64,000 nt of DNA from contig JAQQAP010000019.1 of the NCBI GenBank assembly GCA_028533045.1, positions 61,405 through 125,404 on the forward strand. The letters are read 5' to 3'. This document shows positions 9,125 through 16,448 of the stretch, in pieces; positions within the stretch are counted from its first letter, which is position 1; each line of letters opens with the position of its first letter. Source of the DNA: Spirochaetales bacterium (GTDB taxonomy: Bacteria > Spirochaetota > Spirochaetia > DSM-2461). Both the position numbers and the translations under genes were made by a program. Under the pieces are notes generated by a model. The model worked only from the letters and a program-made list of their open reading frames with translations, had not been told where the DNA came from and did no database searches.

Positions 9125-9241
9125 GCGCCCCGTAGCGGTTTCGGGGCTAGGCGGAAGGAGCGCAGGAAGCGGAGCGTGCTCGAGTGCACGTGAGCATTCC
9201 GAGCATCCTGACAACGACGCCCCGGAATCGCTACGGGGCGC
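9125..9241. repeat. 117-bp long-armed hairpin between convergent genes
   Basis: Arms GCGCCCCGTAGCG (9125-9137) and CGCTACGGGGCGC (9229-9241) match perfectly over 13 bp. The next 10 bp (9138-9147 with 9219-9228) match at 8 positions, giving arms of about 23 bp around a 71-bp centre. It fills the gap between two convergent genes. It could be a bidirectional terminator or a MITE-like or repeat element. No T-run follows the stem, which weakens the terminator reading. Confidence 0.55.
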
Positions 9242-9247
9242 GCAATG

Positions 9248-9787
9248 TTACTCGGCGGGGGCTTCCACCGGCCCCACAGCCGTAGCCTCCGCAGCAGCGG
9301 CTTCTTCTTCCTTCATCCGCTCTTCGGCCATTTTCTCCAGAGCTTCATTTACATCGTAAGCTTCCCCATCGGCTATGAGTTCACTTACAAACTGAGTGTT
9401 ATTATTAAAGTTAAAGGCTAGGGTCTCTACAGAGGCACCGGTAAGGGTCAGATCAAACTGCATAAGTCCCTGGTCGTCTACCTGAACGGTTCCACTCATA
9501 CCTTCAAAGGGGAGTTCTTCCAGATCTTCCGGAGCAGCCCCCATGGCGCTAAGAGCTTCGGCAATCATGTAGTCCGTGTAGGTTACGGTAGCGAGAGTCT
9601 GTTCTTCATTCATGGACAGTACGGCATTTTCCACGGGCATTCCGTAAAGAAGCATCATAAAAGCCATGGACTGTACGCCAAAGACGTTGCCCACCAAGTC
9701 AGCCATATCTTCCGTTTTAACGGCAGAACAGGATGTGGCAAATAGCAGAGCAAGCCCCAGAAACAGGGCAGAGATTTTCTTGGTCAT
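9248..9787 (-). CDS. Predicted lipoprotein
   Basis: 179 residues. The signal peptide ends in a lipobox-like FATSC, giving lipid-anchored Cys20. The middle has mixed alpha/beta character, and the C-terminus is a charged Glu/Ala-rich tail (MAEERMKEEEAAAAEAT). The ATG at 9787 is used because GGGAGGAATAATT directly precedes it; an in-frame ATG 26 codons upstream has no such site and would bury the signal peptide. It shares size, composition and the signal layout with the lipoprotein at 11686, on the other side of the glucosidase gene. Function unknown. Confidence 0.75.
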   Translation of the reverse strand: MTKKISALFLGLALLFATSCSAVKTEDMADLVGNVFGVQSMAFMMLLYGMPVENAVLSMNEEQTLATVTYTDYMIAEALSAMGAAPEDLEELPFEGMSGTVQVDDQGLMQFDLTLTGASVETLAFNFNNNTQFVSELIADGEAYDVNEALEKMAEERMKEEEAAAAEATAVGPVEAPAE

Positions 9788-9871
9788 AATTATTCCTCCC
9801 GAAACACACTCTCGGGAGAGTTCGTATTTCCACACCATTCTAGTGGCTTCCCCACCCTCTGTCAACGAGAT

Positions 9872-11545
9872 TTATTTTACCGCCCTACTCATAATATAAG
9901 TTTCCCAGGGCCTGAGCAGCCTCCTGCCTCTTAAGGAAAAATCGGCATAGTTCCCCAAAATCGACTTCCATCCTCTCCCTTTCCCCAGGGGGAGAAGGGA
10001 AACTTGTTTTTCCGAAGAAAAATTCAAAACCACAAGGAGCTGCTCCTTCTCCAGAGTCCGAGTAAAAACGACAACCGGCCCTTTCTTCCGGGAATGGAGC
10101 CTGTAATCACCGTATATCATAACGGGATGGGCTTTGCGCAGAGCAATGAGCCGTCGGTAGTAGTGAAAAATGGAGTTTGGGTCTGATCTGGCGGATTTAA
10201 CGTTAATCTCCCTGTAGTTGGGATTTACCTTAAGCCAGGGCGTTCCCGTGGTAAAACCGGCTTGGGGGGAGTCGTCCCACTGCATGGGAGTGCGGGCGTT
10301 TTCCCGGGTCCATTTTGCCTGGCGGGACAGGAAATCTTCCTCCGACTCTCCCGCCGCAGAGCACTTGGCCCAATCGTTCCGGAGAGACACGTCGTTTATC
10401 TCTTTCATGGAGGAAAAGGGGAAATTGGTCATGCCGATTTCCTCCCCCTGGTAGACGTAGGGCGAGCCGGGCATGGTATGGAGATAGGTAGCCAGCAGCT
10501 TGGCCGACTGCACCCGGTATTTTCCGTCATCTCCCCAGGCGGAGACCTGACGGGGCTGGTCGTGATTATTAAAATACTGGCTGTTCCAGCCGCTCTTCCA
10601 GCTGGCGTCATACCAGCGCTGCTGTATCCGATTCAGCTCGGAAATGCGTTTTTTCTCTTCGCAATAACGGGGAAGGCCGCAAATCTCAAAGTGAAAGATC
10701 ATATCCAGCTCCTCCCGGCGGGGAGAAACATAGTCGCCCGCCATGGCAGGGGTGGCCCGGTTCATCTCGGCGACGGTCATCACATCGTAACGGGAGAGGG
10801 CGGAACGGTTCATTTCTCTAAAAATGTTGTGAATGCCTTCGTTGTGGGCGTAAAGGACTTCGTCTCCCACATAGCCCTCTTTGTGGGTGGGAGGGTTGGT
10901 CGAGTCGGGCAAGCCGGCGGGTTTCTTTAAGAGATGGACCGCGTCCATGCGAAAACCGTCAATTCCCTTGTCGAGCCACCAGGTCATCATATCTATAATT
11001 TCCCGGTGCACTTTGGGGTTATCCCAATTCAGGTCGGGCTGCTTGCGGGAGAACAGGTGCAGGTAGTATTCGCCGGTCGCCTCATCCCACTCCCAGGCGG
11101 ATCCGGAAAAGATGGACTCCCAGTTATTCGGCTCCCCCTTAGGTCCCTTCCCGGCAGGCTTCCATATATAGTAATCCCGATAGGGATTGTCCTTCGACTT
11201 CCGAGACTCCAGGAACCAGGGATGCTCATCGGATGTATGATTGACCACCAGGTCCATAATCAGCCTTATCCCTCTGCCATGACACTCTTCGAGGAGTTTT
11301 TCCCAGTCGGCCATGGTCCCAAACTCATCCATGATCTTCCTGTAATCGGAAATATCATAGCCGTTATCGTCATTGGGAGATTTATAGACAGGATTCAGCC
11401 AAATCACATCAATCCCCAGCTCTTTCAGATAATCGAGCCGGGAAATTACTCCGGGTATATCCCCTATACCGTCGCCGTTGGAATCCATAAAACTCCGCAC
11501 ATACACCTGATATATGACAGCCTCTTTCCACCAAGTTCGTTCCAT
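9872..11545 (-). CDS. GH13 alpha-glucosidase (oligo-1,6-glucosidase group)
   Basis: 557 residues, intracellular (no signal peptide). The N-terminus WWKEAVIYQVYVRSF and the calcium-loop-like DSNGDGIGDI are typical of GH13 subfamily 31. The catalytic triad is D201 (GFRMDAVHLL), E260 (VAEMN) and D329 (FNNHDQPR), with the GH13 region LVVNHTSDEHPWF at 100-111. Enzymes of this group cleave alpha-1,6 or alpha-1,4 glucosidic bonds in isomaltose, maltose or trehalose-like sugars. AAGAGGAG precedes the ATG. No transporter or regulator lies beside it, so specificity stays open. Confidence 0.92.
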   Translation of the reverse strand: MERTWWKEAVIYQVYVRSFMDSNGDGIGDIPGVISRLDYLKELGIDVIWLNPVYKSPNDDNGYDISDYRKIMDEFGTMADWEKLLEECHGRGIRLIMDLVVNHTSDEHPWFLESRKSKDNPYRDYYIWKPAGKGPKGEPNNWESIFSGSAWEWDEATGEYYLHLFSRKQPDLNWDNPKVHREIIDMMTWWLDKGIDGFRMDAVHLLKKPAGLPDSTNPPTHKEGYVGDEVLYAHNEGIHNIFREMNRSALSRYDVMTVAEMNRATPAMAGDYVSPRREELDMIFHFEICGLPRYCEEKKRISELNRIQQRWYDASWKSGWNSQYFNNHDQPRQVSAWGDDGKYRVQSAKLLATYLHTMPGSPYVYQGEEIGMTNFPFSSMKEINDVSLRNDWAKCSAAGESEEDFLSRQAKWTRENARTPMQWDDSPQAGFTTGTPWLKVNPNYREINVKSARSDPNSIFHYYRRLIALRKAHPVMIYGDYRLHSRKKGPVVVFTRTLEKEQLLVVLNFSSEKQVSLLPLGKGRGWKSILGNYADFSLRGRRLLRPWETYIMSRAVK

Positions 11546-11621
11546 AGGGACTCCTCTTGATTGAGTATAAGACCTGGCAAATGAAAAAACGAGAGCTAAA
11601 CGGTACTATTTTACCTTAAAA

Positions 11622-11651
11622 TTGGAATTGCCCTCCCCCTGTGTTTATAAT
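11622..11651 (+). promoter_or_regulatory. Promoter of the 11686 lipoprotein gene
   Basis: TTGGAA (11622-11627), 18-bp spacer, TATAAT (11646-11651). A leader of about 28 nt carries AAAGGAG (11668-11674), so this one is a conventional leadered message. Confidence 0.55.
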
Positions 11652-11685
11652 GTGAACAAGACGCCCTAAAGGAGAAAAAGCAAAA

Positions 11686-12435
11686 ATGAAAAAGTATCTC
11701 GCACCTATTCTTTTAATCGCAGCCCTTCTGACAATCTTCGCCTCCTGTACTTCTATTAGCGAATCCATCAATAACGCCGTATCAAGCATCGAAGATTCGG
11801 TCAATGCCGGAAAAAAAGCCCTAAGCGATGCGGCTATGGCCTCAAGCGGTATGGCACTCTACGCACAGGTTTTCATGGCCGGAGGATATATGGCGGAGGA
11901 CCACAACTTCAAAGAGGGGGAAGGAGTCGAATTCCACGTGGAAGTTACTACAGAGGGAAACAAAACCACCTATACTTCGCAAAAAGCACTTCTCAAAGAA
12001 ACGGCCGAAGGCAACTGGTGGGCTCTTTCATCCCAAGACAGTGAGGAAAACCTGATGGAAGCGGAGATTCTCATGTCCGAAGAGATGGATATCCTCGTGA
12101 TGCGCTATCGTACTGAGGAAGGAGAAATCATGGAGTGGATTCCCGAACAAGGCGAAGAGATTGAAGAGGAAGAAGATCCGGAAGATCTGGACTACAGCTC
12201 CCTCTCAAAGGGATGGGAGACGATTACTGTTATGGCCGGTAAGTTCAAAGCAGAACGATTCTATGTTGAAGATGACAGCGAAGGGACCCTCTCTACCCAG
12301 GAGTGGTGGATGACAGAGGATGTTCCCGGAGAAATGGTAAAATATATCTACACGAACCAGAAAGAAGGCTCCCTTGCGGAAGGAGAGCTAAAAGCCATCA
12401 CCAAGGGTAACGTAACCCAAATGGACTCCTACTAA
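11686..12435 (+). CDS. Predicted lipoprotein
   Basis: 249 residues with lipobox FASC (Cys21 after a hydrophobic signal). The mature part is acidic, with a run of Glu/Asp near residues 155-170 (EEIEEEEDPEDLDY). It ends in a fold rich in aromatic and hydrophobic residues. No family recognised. It has its own promoter and a hairpin just after its stop. The paired lipoprotein at 9248-9787 has a comparable N-terminal organisation, including an early Ala/Met-rich stretch, which may reflect distant common origin. Confidence 0.78.
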   Translation: MKKYLAPILLIAALLTIFASCTSISESINNAVSSIEDSVNAGKKALSDAAMASSGMALYAQVFMAGGYMAEDHNFKEGEGVEFHVEVTTEGNKTTYTSQKALLKETAEGNWWALSSQDSEENLMEAEILMSEEMDILVMRYRTEEGEIMEWIPEQGEEIEEEEDPEDLDYSSLSKGWETITVMAGKFKAERFYVEDDSEGTLSTQEWWMTEDVPGEMVKYIYTNQKEGSLAEGELKAITKGNVTQMDSY

Positions 12436-12441
12436 AAAAAA

Positions 12442-12463
12442 GGGCCCGCACACCGGCGGGCCC
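12442..12463. terminator. Strong GC hairpin after the 11686 lipoprotein gene
   Basis: GGGCCCGC (12442-12449) and GCGGGCCC (12456-12463), perfect 8-bp stem, 6-nt loop. An A-run (12434-12441) precedes it, so on the minus strand it ends in T8. On the plus strand no T-run follows. It probably still terminates or protects the lipoprotein mRNA. Confidence 0.55.
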
Positions 12464-12482
12464 CAAGGAGGGAGTTTCATTT

Positions 12483-12530
12483 ATGAAAAAAAGTTTTAGT
12501 TGTTTTGGGACGTTGTCCCGTTGCTGTTGA
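12483..12530 (+). other. Possible 15-codon small ORF
   Basis: ATG 12483 to TGA 12530 encodes MKKSFSCFGTLSRCC. AAGGAGG lies 11 nt upstream (12465-12471), and GGGAC-GTT-GTCCC is a small hairpin inside it. It sits between the lipoprotein terminator and the znuA promoter. It could be a leader peptide or chance. Confidence 0.2.
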
Positions 12531-12561
12531 ACTAAATATAAGGGATGAGCCTTTCCTTAAC

Positions 12562-12592
12562 ATTACAGGAATATTACAAGAGCGTAATATTC
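12562..12592 (+). promoter_or_regulatory. ATTAC motifs and AT-rich hairpin upstream of znuA
   Basis: ATTAC at 12562-12566, then GAATATTAC (12569-12577) and GTAATATTC (12584-12592), a perfect 9-bp inverted repeat followed by GATTTTTC. It could be a terminator of upstream transcription or, given the same ATTAC core in the znuA leader, an operator. Confidence 0.4.
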
Positions 12593-12620
12593 GATTTTTC
12601 CCACAAAATATCCCTTATCC

Positions 12621-12649
12621 TTGACTTTCCCCCTTTGGTGCATTATATT
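12621..12649 (+). promoter_or_regulatory. znuA promoter
   Basis: TTGACT (12621-12626), 17-bp spacer, TATATT (12644-12649). The start of transcription should fall near 12656, upstream of the tandem GTATTAC sites. Confidence 0.65.
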
Positions 12650-12665
12650 AGGCAAAGCTAACTAT

Positions 12666-12682
12666 GTATTACATTGTATTAC
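12666..12682 (+). promoter_or_regulatory. Tandem GTATTAC sites in the znuA leader
   Basis: GTATTAC at 12666-12672 and again at 12676-12682, exactly 10 bp apart, so on one face of the helix. Each has the dyad GTA-N-TAC. They lie just downstream of the predicted transcription start and directly before AAGGAGG (12684-12690), where a bound repressor would block znuABC. Confidence 0.5.
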
Positions 12683-12698
12683 CAAGGAGGATTTTTAC

Positions 12699-13622
12699 AT
12701 GTTCAATCGTAAATTTACCGGGCTTTTTATTTTAATTGCTCTGGCAGCCCCTCTTTTTGCGGGAGGCGGCGCAGAAGCGGAAGTGGACAAAGAAAACTAC
12801 TTTGTTTCCATCGTACCCCAGGCCTACCTTCTGGAAAGAATCGTAGGAGACAGGGCGGAAGTAACCGTCATGGTTCCTCCCGGAAAGAGTCCCGCGACTT
12901 ATGAGCCCACACCTCAGCAGGTGATGGAATTGGGTGAAGCGGCGGCCTATTTTACCCTGGGAGTTCCTTTTGAGCAGAATTTTATCCCTACCATAGAGGC
13001 TTCTCTTCCCGAACTAAGGCTGATTGACGGCGCAGCGGGAATAGAAAGACGCCATCTGGAAGCCCACGACCACGAGGAAGAAGGCCATGAGGAGGGAGAT
13101 CATAAAGAGGAAGGTCACGACGACCACGAAGAGGGTGCTATAGATCCCCATGTGTGGTTCTCCCCCGTCCTTGGTCAAGTTATCGCCCGGAACATGGCCG
13201 CTACTGTTATGGCCGACGACCCGGAAGGAAAAGATGTTTACCAGGCCAACCTGGACAGCCTGATTCAGGATTTGGATACCCTGGATAAGGAATTGGCCGA
13301 GATTTTGGCCCCCGTTAAGGGAGAAACTCTTTTCGTATACCACCCTGCCTTTGGTTACTTTGCCGACCGGTACGGTCTGCACCAGGAAGCCATTGAGGTG
13401 GGAGGAAAAGAACCTTCTGCGGCCGTTTTGGAACATATTATAGAGGAAGCCATTGAAGACGGTGTTCATATTGTTCTTGTTCAGCCCGAGTTCGCCCAGG
13501 CCAGTGCCGAAGCGGTAGCCAATGCCATTGGCGGCGTGGTTGTTCCCGTAGCTCCCCTTAGTAAGGACTATATCAATAATATGAAAGCCCTTGCCCAACA
13601 GCTTCAGGAAGGCTTAAAATAA
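12699..13622 (+). CDS. znuA: Zinc/manganese ABC transporter binding protein
   Basis: 307 residues, cluster A-I metal-binding protein with a signal peptide ending near APLFAG. A His/Glu/Asp-rich loop occupies residues 119-143, typical of zinc-specific members. Metal ligands H151 (DPHVWFSP), H215 (VYHPAFGYFADRYG) and E264 (VQPEFAQ) are present. The usual first ligand His is replaced: the motif reads SPATYEPTP with Ala66 where most ZnuA/TroA proteins have His. The ATG at 12699 follows AAGGAGG; an earlier in-frame start would lie in the promoter. It is the first gene of znuABC, in the order A-C-B. Confidence 0.93.
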   Translation: MFNRKFTGLFILIALAAPLFAGGGAEAEVDKENYFVSIVPQAYLLERIVGDRAEVTVMVPPGKSPATYEPTPQQVMELGEAAAYFTLGVPFEQNFIPTIEASLPELRLIDGAAGIERRHLEAHDHEEEGHEEGDHKEEGHDDHEEGAIDPHVWFSPVLGQVIARNMAATVMADDPEGKDVYQANLDSLIQDLDTLDKELAEILAPVKGETLFVYHPAFGYFADRYGLHQEAIEVGGKEPSAAVLEHIIEEAIEDGVHIVLVQPEFAQASAEAVANAIGGVVVPVAPLSKDYINNMKALAQQLQEGLK

Positions 13623-13627
13623 AATCC

Positions 13628-14404
13628 ATGAGCTCAACCCCGGTCATCCAACTAGAAGACATATCCTTTTCCTACGAGAATACCCCGGTATTTAAGAGTG
13701 TAAACCTTTGCCTTCACAAAGGGGACTACGCCGCCATACTGGGACCTAACGGAGGAGGAAAGTCAACCTTGATCAAATTGATGACCGGGCTCATAAAACC
13801 CTATTCGGGAACGCTGCGGATAGGAGGAAGGTCGGTTCAAGACAGGGGCCAAGCCCCCTACTCCCAGATCGGCTATGTCCCCCAATACGTCAATTTTGAC
13901 AGCCTTTTTCCCGCCACCGTCATGGAAGCGGTCTTAACGGGCACCCTAAAAAAGGGCTGGGGATTTTACAGCAAGAAAGACAAACTGATTGCGGAAGAAG
14001 CCCTGGAGATGGTGGGACTGGAAGCTATGAAGAATCGCTCCTTTTCGGAAATTTCCGGCGGGCAGCGGCAAAGAACCCTCATAGCCCGGGCCCTCGCCTC
14101 ACAGCAGGAGATACTCATCCTGGACGAACCCACCGCCAGCGTGGACAAGGAAGTGGCCCGCCAGTTTAGCGAACTCCTCTCCCGGCTCAACGAAAAACTC
14201 ACCATTATTCTGGCCACCCATAACTTTGACTATGTAGATAAAGATGTGAACCGGGTCTTTTGCGTTAACCAGGCCGTGGTGGAACATCCGGTGGACCAGG
14301 TTAGCGACGAACTTGTCTCTTTGAGCTACGGAAGGTCCGTAAAAGCCGTTCACCACAACAAAGCTCTCCCACCCCACACACATCAAAGGAAAAAAGCCGA
14401 ATGA
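13628..14404 (+). CDS. znuC: Zinc/manganese ABC transporter ATPase
   Basis: 258 residues. Walker A GPNGGGKST (K45), signature ISGGQRQR (142-149), Walker B LILDEPTA (163-170) and the switch His in LATHNFD. It energises uptake through the permease encoded next (stop and start overlap by 4 nt). A His-containing tail (VHHNKALPPHTHQRKK) at the C-terminus could add metal sensing or binding, as seen in some ZnuC proteins that contact zinc. Confidence 0.94.
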   Translation: MSSTPVIQLEDISFSYENTPVFKSVNLCLHKGDYAAILGPNGGGKSTLIKLMTGLIKPYSGTLRIGGRSVQDRGQAPYSQIGYVPQYVNFDSLFPATVMEAVLTGTLKKGWGFYSKKDKLIAEEALEMVGLEAMKNRSFSEISGGQRQRTLIARALASQQEILILDEPTASVDKEVARQFSELLSRLNEKLTIILATHNFDYVDKDVNRVFCVNQAVVEHPVDQVSDELVSLSYGRSVKAVHHNKALPPHTHQRKKAE

Positions 14405-15234
14405 GTTCCTTCCTAGCCGCCCTTACCAATCCGGCGGTCCCCTTTATCCGTTACGCTCTTATCGCAGGCCTTTTAGCCAGTGCCTCCTTTGGCACCGTAG
14501 GCTCCCTGGTTATCGTTAAACGCATCTCCTACATTGCGGGAGCCATAAGCCACGCCTCTTTGGCCGGTTTGGGAGCGGTAGTCTATTTTAATGAAGTACG
14601 GGGCTGGAACCTTTCCCCCATGGCGGGAGCGGTCGTCACAGCCCTTTCCGCCGCCTATGTCATTGCCCTTATTTCCCGGCGCAACAGAGAGCGGTCGGAC
14701 ACGGTCATAAGTACCATCTGGGCAGTGGGAATGGGAATCGGCCTACTGTTCATTGCCAAAACACCGGGATACACCGACCCGATGAGCTATATTTTCGGGA
14801 ATATTCTGCTTTTAAGAAAATCGGACCTGATTCTTATCGCCATCCTGGATGTGGTGGTTCTTCTGTCCATCATCTTCCTCTACCGAGCCTTCCACGCCAT
14901 CGCTTTTGACGAGGAGTTCGCCCGTACCAGAGGGTTGAATACGAATTTTTATGAGACCTATCTTATCCTGCTCACCGCTTTAACCGTGGTGCTTATGCTT
15001 ACCACCGTAGGATTGGTCATGGTCATTGCCCTTCTTACCATCCCCGCCGCCATGAGCGCCATTTTTACGAACAAACTCTGGCAGATGATGATAGGCGCCG
15101 TGATAATCGGCATGATCCTCAACACGGCGGGCCTTATAATCAGCTATAACCTGAATTTCCCCACCGGCTCCACCACCATTGTCCTCGCCGGGATCTCCTA
15201 TCTCCTACTGCGAGTCCTCAAAAGAAAAGCCTGA
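14401..15234 (+). CDS. znuB: Zinc/manganese ABC transporter permease
   Basis: 277-residue integral membrane protein of the ABC-3 family, about eight hydrophobic segments. The ATP-binding-protein contact region around GLVMVIALLTIPAAMSA is typical. Its start overlaps the znuC stop (ATGA). It is the last gene of the operon and runs head-on into the RHH protein gene, with only 6 bp between the stop codons. Confidence 0.93.
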   Translation: MSSFLAALTNPAVPFIRYALIAGLLASASFGTVGSLVIVKRISYIAGAISHASLAGLGAVVYFNEVRGWNLSPMAGAVVTALSAAYVIALISRRNRERSDTVISTIWAVGMGIGLLFIAKTPGYTDPMSYIFGNILLLRKSDLILIAILDVVVLLSIIFLYRAFHAIAFDEEFARTRGLNTNFYETYLILLTALTVVLMLTTVGLVMVIALLTIPAAMSAIFTNKLWQMMIGAVIIGMILNTAGLIISYNLNFPTGSTTIVLAGISYLLLRVLKRKA

Positions 15235-15240
15235 CAAATC

Positions 15241-15513
15241 TCAACTATCCTTTTTCTCCCCCTGACGACAGACAAGGTGAACGGCGTGACAATCTTCGCA
15301 CACCTCAACATCATGGTTTTCCGTAAAGGCGTCCCAATGCTTTTTTTGCTGGGGCGTAATAATGCCCGTTCCCCGGCAGAGGGGACAGGTATTGTCCAGG
15401 GCATTCAGAAGAGCTTTGCGGATGAATTCGGAACGGTTGGGAATATTTTTAATAACCCGCCCCAGCTCCTCGTCGACTTTGAAGGATATAACCTCCTGCT
15501 TCGTCTCTTTCAT
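15241..15513 (-). CDS. Ribbon-helix-helix regulator with Cys/His metal motif
   Basis: 90 residues. Residues 5-40 read as a CopG/NikR-type ribbon-helix-helix (VISFKVDEELGRVI, then NRSEFIRKALLNAL). The C-terminal half has C43/C46, H59, H67, C72/C75, H76, H79 and C82, a layout suited to one or two zinc sites. Its position beside znuABC, with no Zur or DtxR gene in sight, suggests it is the metal-responsive repressor of that operon. The GTATTAC repeats in the znuA leader are the obvious candidate targets. The promoter TTTACA-17-TAAAAT ends 6 nt before the ATG, with no ribosome site, so the mRNA is predicted to be leaderless. Function is inferred, not proven. Confidence 0.8.
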   Translation of the reverse strand: MKETKQEVISFKVDEELGRVIKNIPNRSEFIRKALLNALDNTCPLCRGTGIITPQQKKHWDAFTENHDVEVCEDCHAVHLVCRQGEKKDS

Positions 15514-15519
15514 GCTTTC

Positions 15520-15548
15520 ATTTTATGACTGACGGGATTTTTTGTAAA
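15520..15548 (-). promoter_or_regulatory. Promoter of the RHH gene (leaderless type)
   Basis: On the minus strand TTTACA (15548-15543), 17-bp spacer, TAAAAT (15525-15520), then GAAAGC and the ATG at 15513. Confidence 0.65.
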
Positions 15549-15590
15549 GGACGATTGCCGATAACCCCCTCTCCGTGGCATACTAATAGC

Positions 15591-16448
15591 ATGTCATATA
15601 AAATAGTAATTCACGCCGGAAAGGCCCATATGGACGAACTTCTCGCCGCCTCCCTTCTCCGATTGCATAAAAAAGAGGCCCCCGCCGAAGTGGAGCGGGT
15701 TTTCTCCGACGACGCTGCCCAAAGAGTACGGGACGGAATTACAGGCCCGGACATCTACTATTTGGACTGCGGACTGGGGTTCGACCCGGAAAAGAACCTC
15801 TTTGACCACCACCAGGACCGGGAACTGGACAGCGCCGCCTGCCTCGTGTGGGATACCTTTTTCTCCGATAAAAAAAACACAGACCTGGATGACTATATAA
15901 GACTGATTTCCCGGGTGGACAATAAGGGCCCCAAATCGCTCAACGACTTTGAGCTGATTGACGAAAGCCGGCTTTACTTTACCACGGGGCAAAAACTCTT
16001 ACTCAAAGCCTTTGAAGCGGACCCGGCCGGTATCATTGAGCACTACGCTGCGGCCCTGGAGGATAACCTTGCCTTCGAAGAACAAAAGGCCCTGGCCCGA
16101 GAGTGGATAGAAGAGGAGAGTAACGTCTCAATAAGGATGATTCACGGCTGCATGGCCCTCTCTTTTAACAAACGCCCCCCGGAGGATCTGATTATCCCCA
16201 TCCGGGCGGTGGACGATGAGATTGTGGACAAACACAAAGTCGAGGTTATCTACTCCTTTGACGACCGGGACGAAGAGGTTCGAACCCTCTTCCGAACCTT
16301 CCATGGCCATGAAAAGCTGGATTTTACCCGCTCCCATCCAACAAATCTCAAGTTCTGCCATCAGAGCGGTTTCCTCATGAAGATTGTCCCCGATAGGGAA
16401 GATGAGTGGGTCAGTCTGATAAAAGAGTCCCTGGGGGAAGAAGAATGA
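15591..16448 (+). CDS. MYG1/DHH-type phosphoesterase
   Basis: 285 residues. The N-terminal motif IHAGKAHMDELLAA gives the His-X-Asp metal site, YYLDCGLGFDPE a further Asp, and NLFDHHQD the DHH-like motif, together matching the MYG1 family (UPF0160), related to DHH exonucleases and nanoRNases. Eukaryotic MYG1 is a 3'-5' RNA exonuclease; the bacterial role is not settled. The start at 15591 matches the family N-terminus; no ribosome site is visible. A CATACT box 6 nt upstream with TTGCCG 18 bp further is a weak leaderless promoter. It overlaps the MEMO gene by 4 nt (ATGA). Confidence 0.85.
   Translation: MSYKIVIHAGKAHMDELLAASLLRLHKKEAPAEVERVFSDDAAQRVRDGITGPDIYYLDCGLGFDPEKNLFDHHQDRELDSAACLVWDTFFSDKKNTDLDDYIRLISRVDNKGPKSLNDFELIDESRLYFTTGQKLLLKAFEADPAGIIEHYAAALEDNLAFEEQKALAREWIEEESNVSIRMIHGCMALSFNKRPPEDLIIPIRAVDDEIVDKHKVEVIYSFDDRDEEVRTLFRTFHGHEKLDFTRSHPTNLKFCHQSGFLMKIVPDREDEWVSLIKESLGEEE

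Noticed and set aside
13050..13140. Apparent short tandem DNA repeat (GAAGGTCAC-like)
   Set aside because: It encodes the His/Glu-rich zinc loop of ZnuA; repetition follows from the protein sequence.
16270..16300. tRNA-like GGTTCGAACCC sequence
   Set aside because: It lies inside the MYG1-like coding frame, and no acceptor or anticodon stems can be drawn around it.
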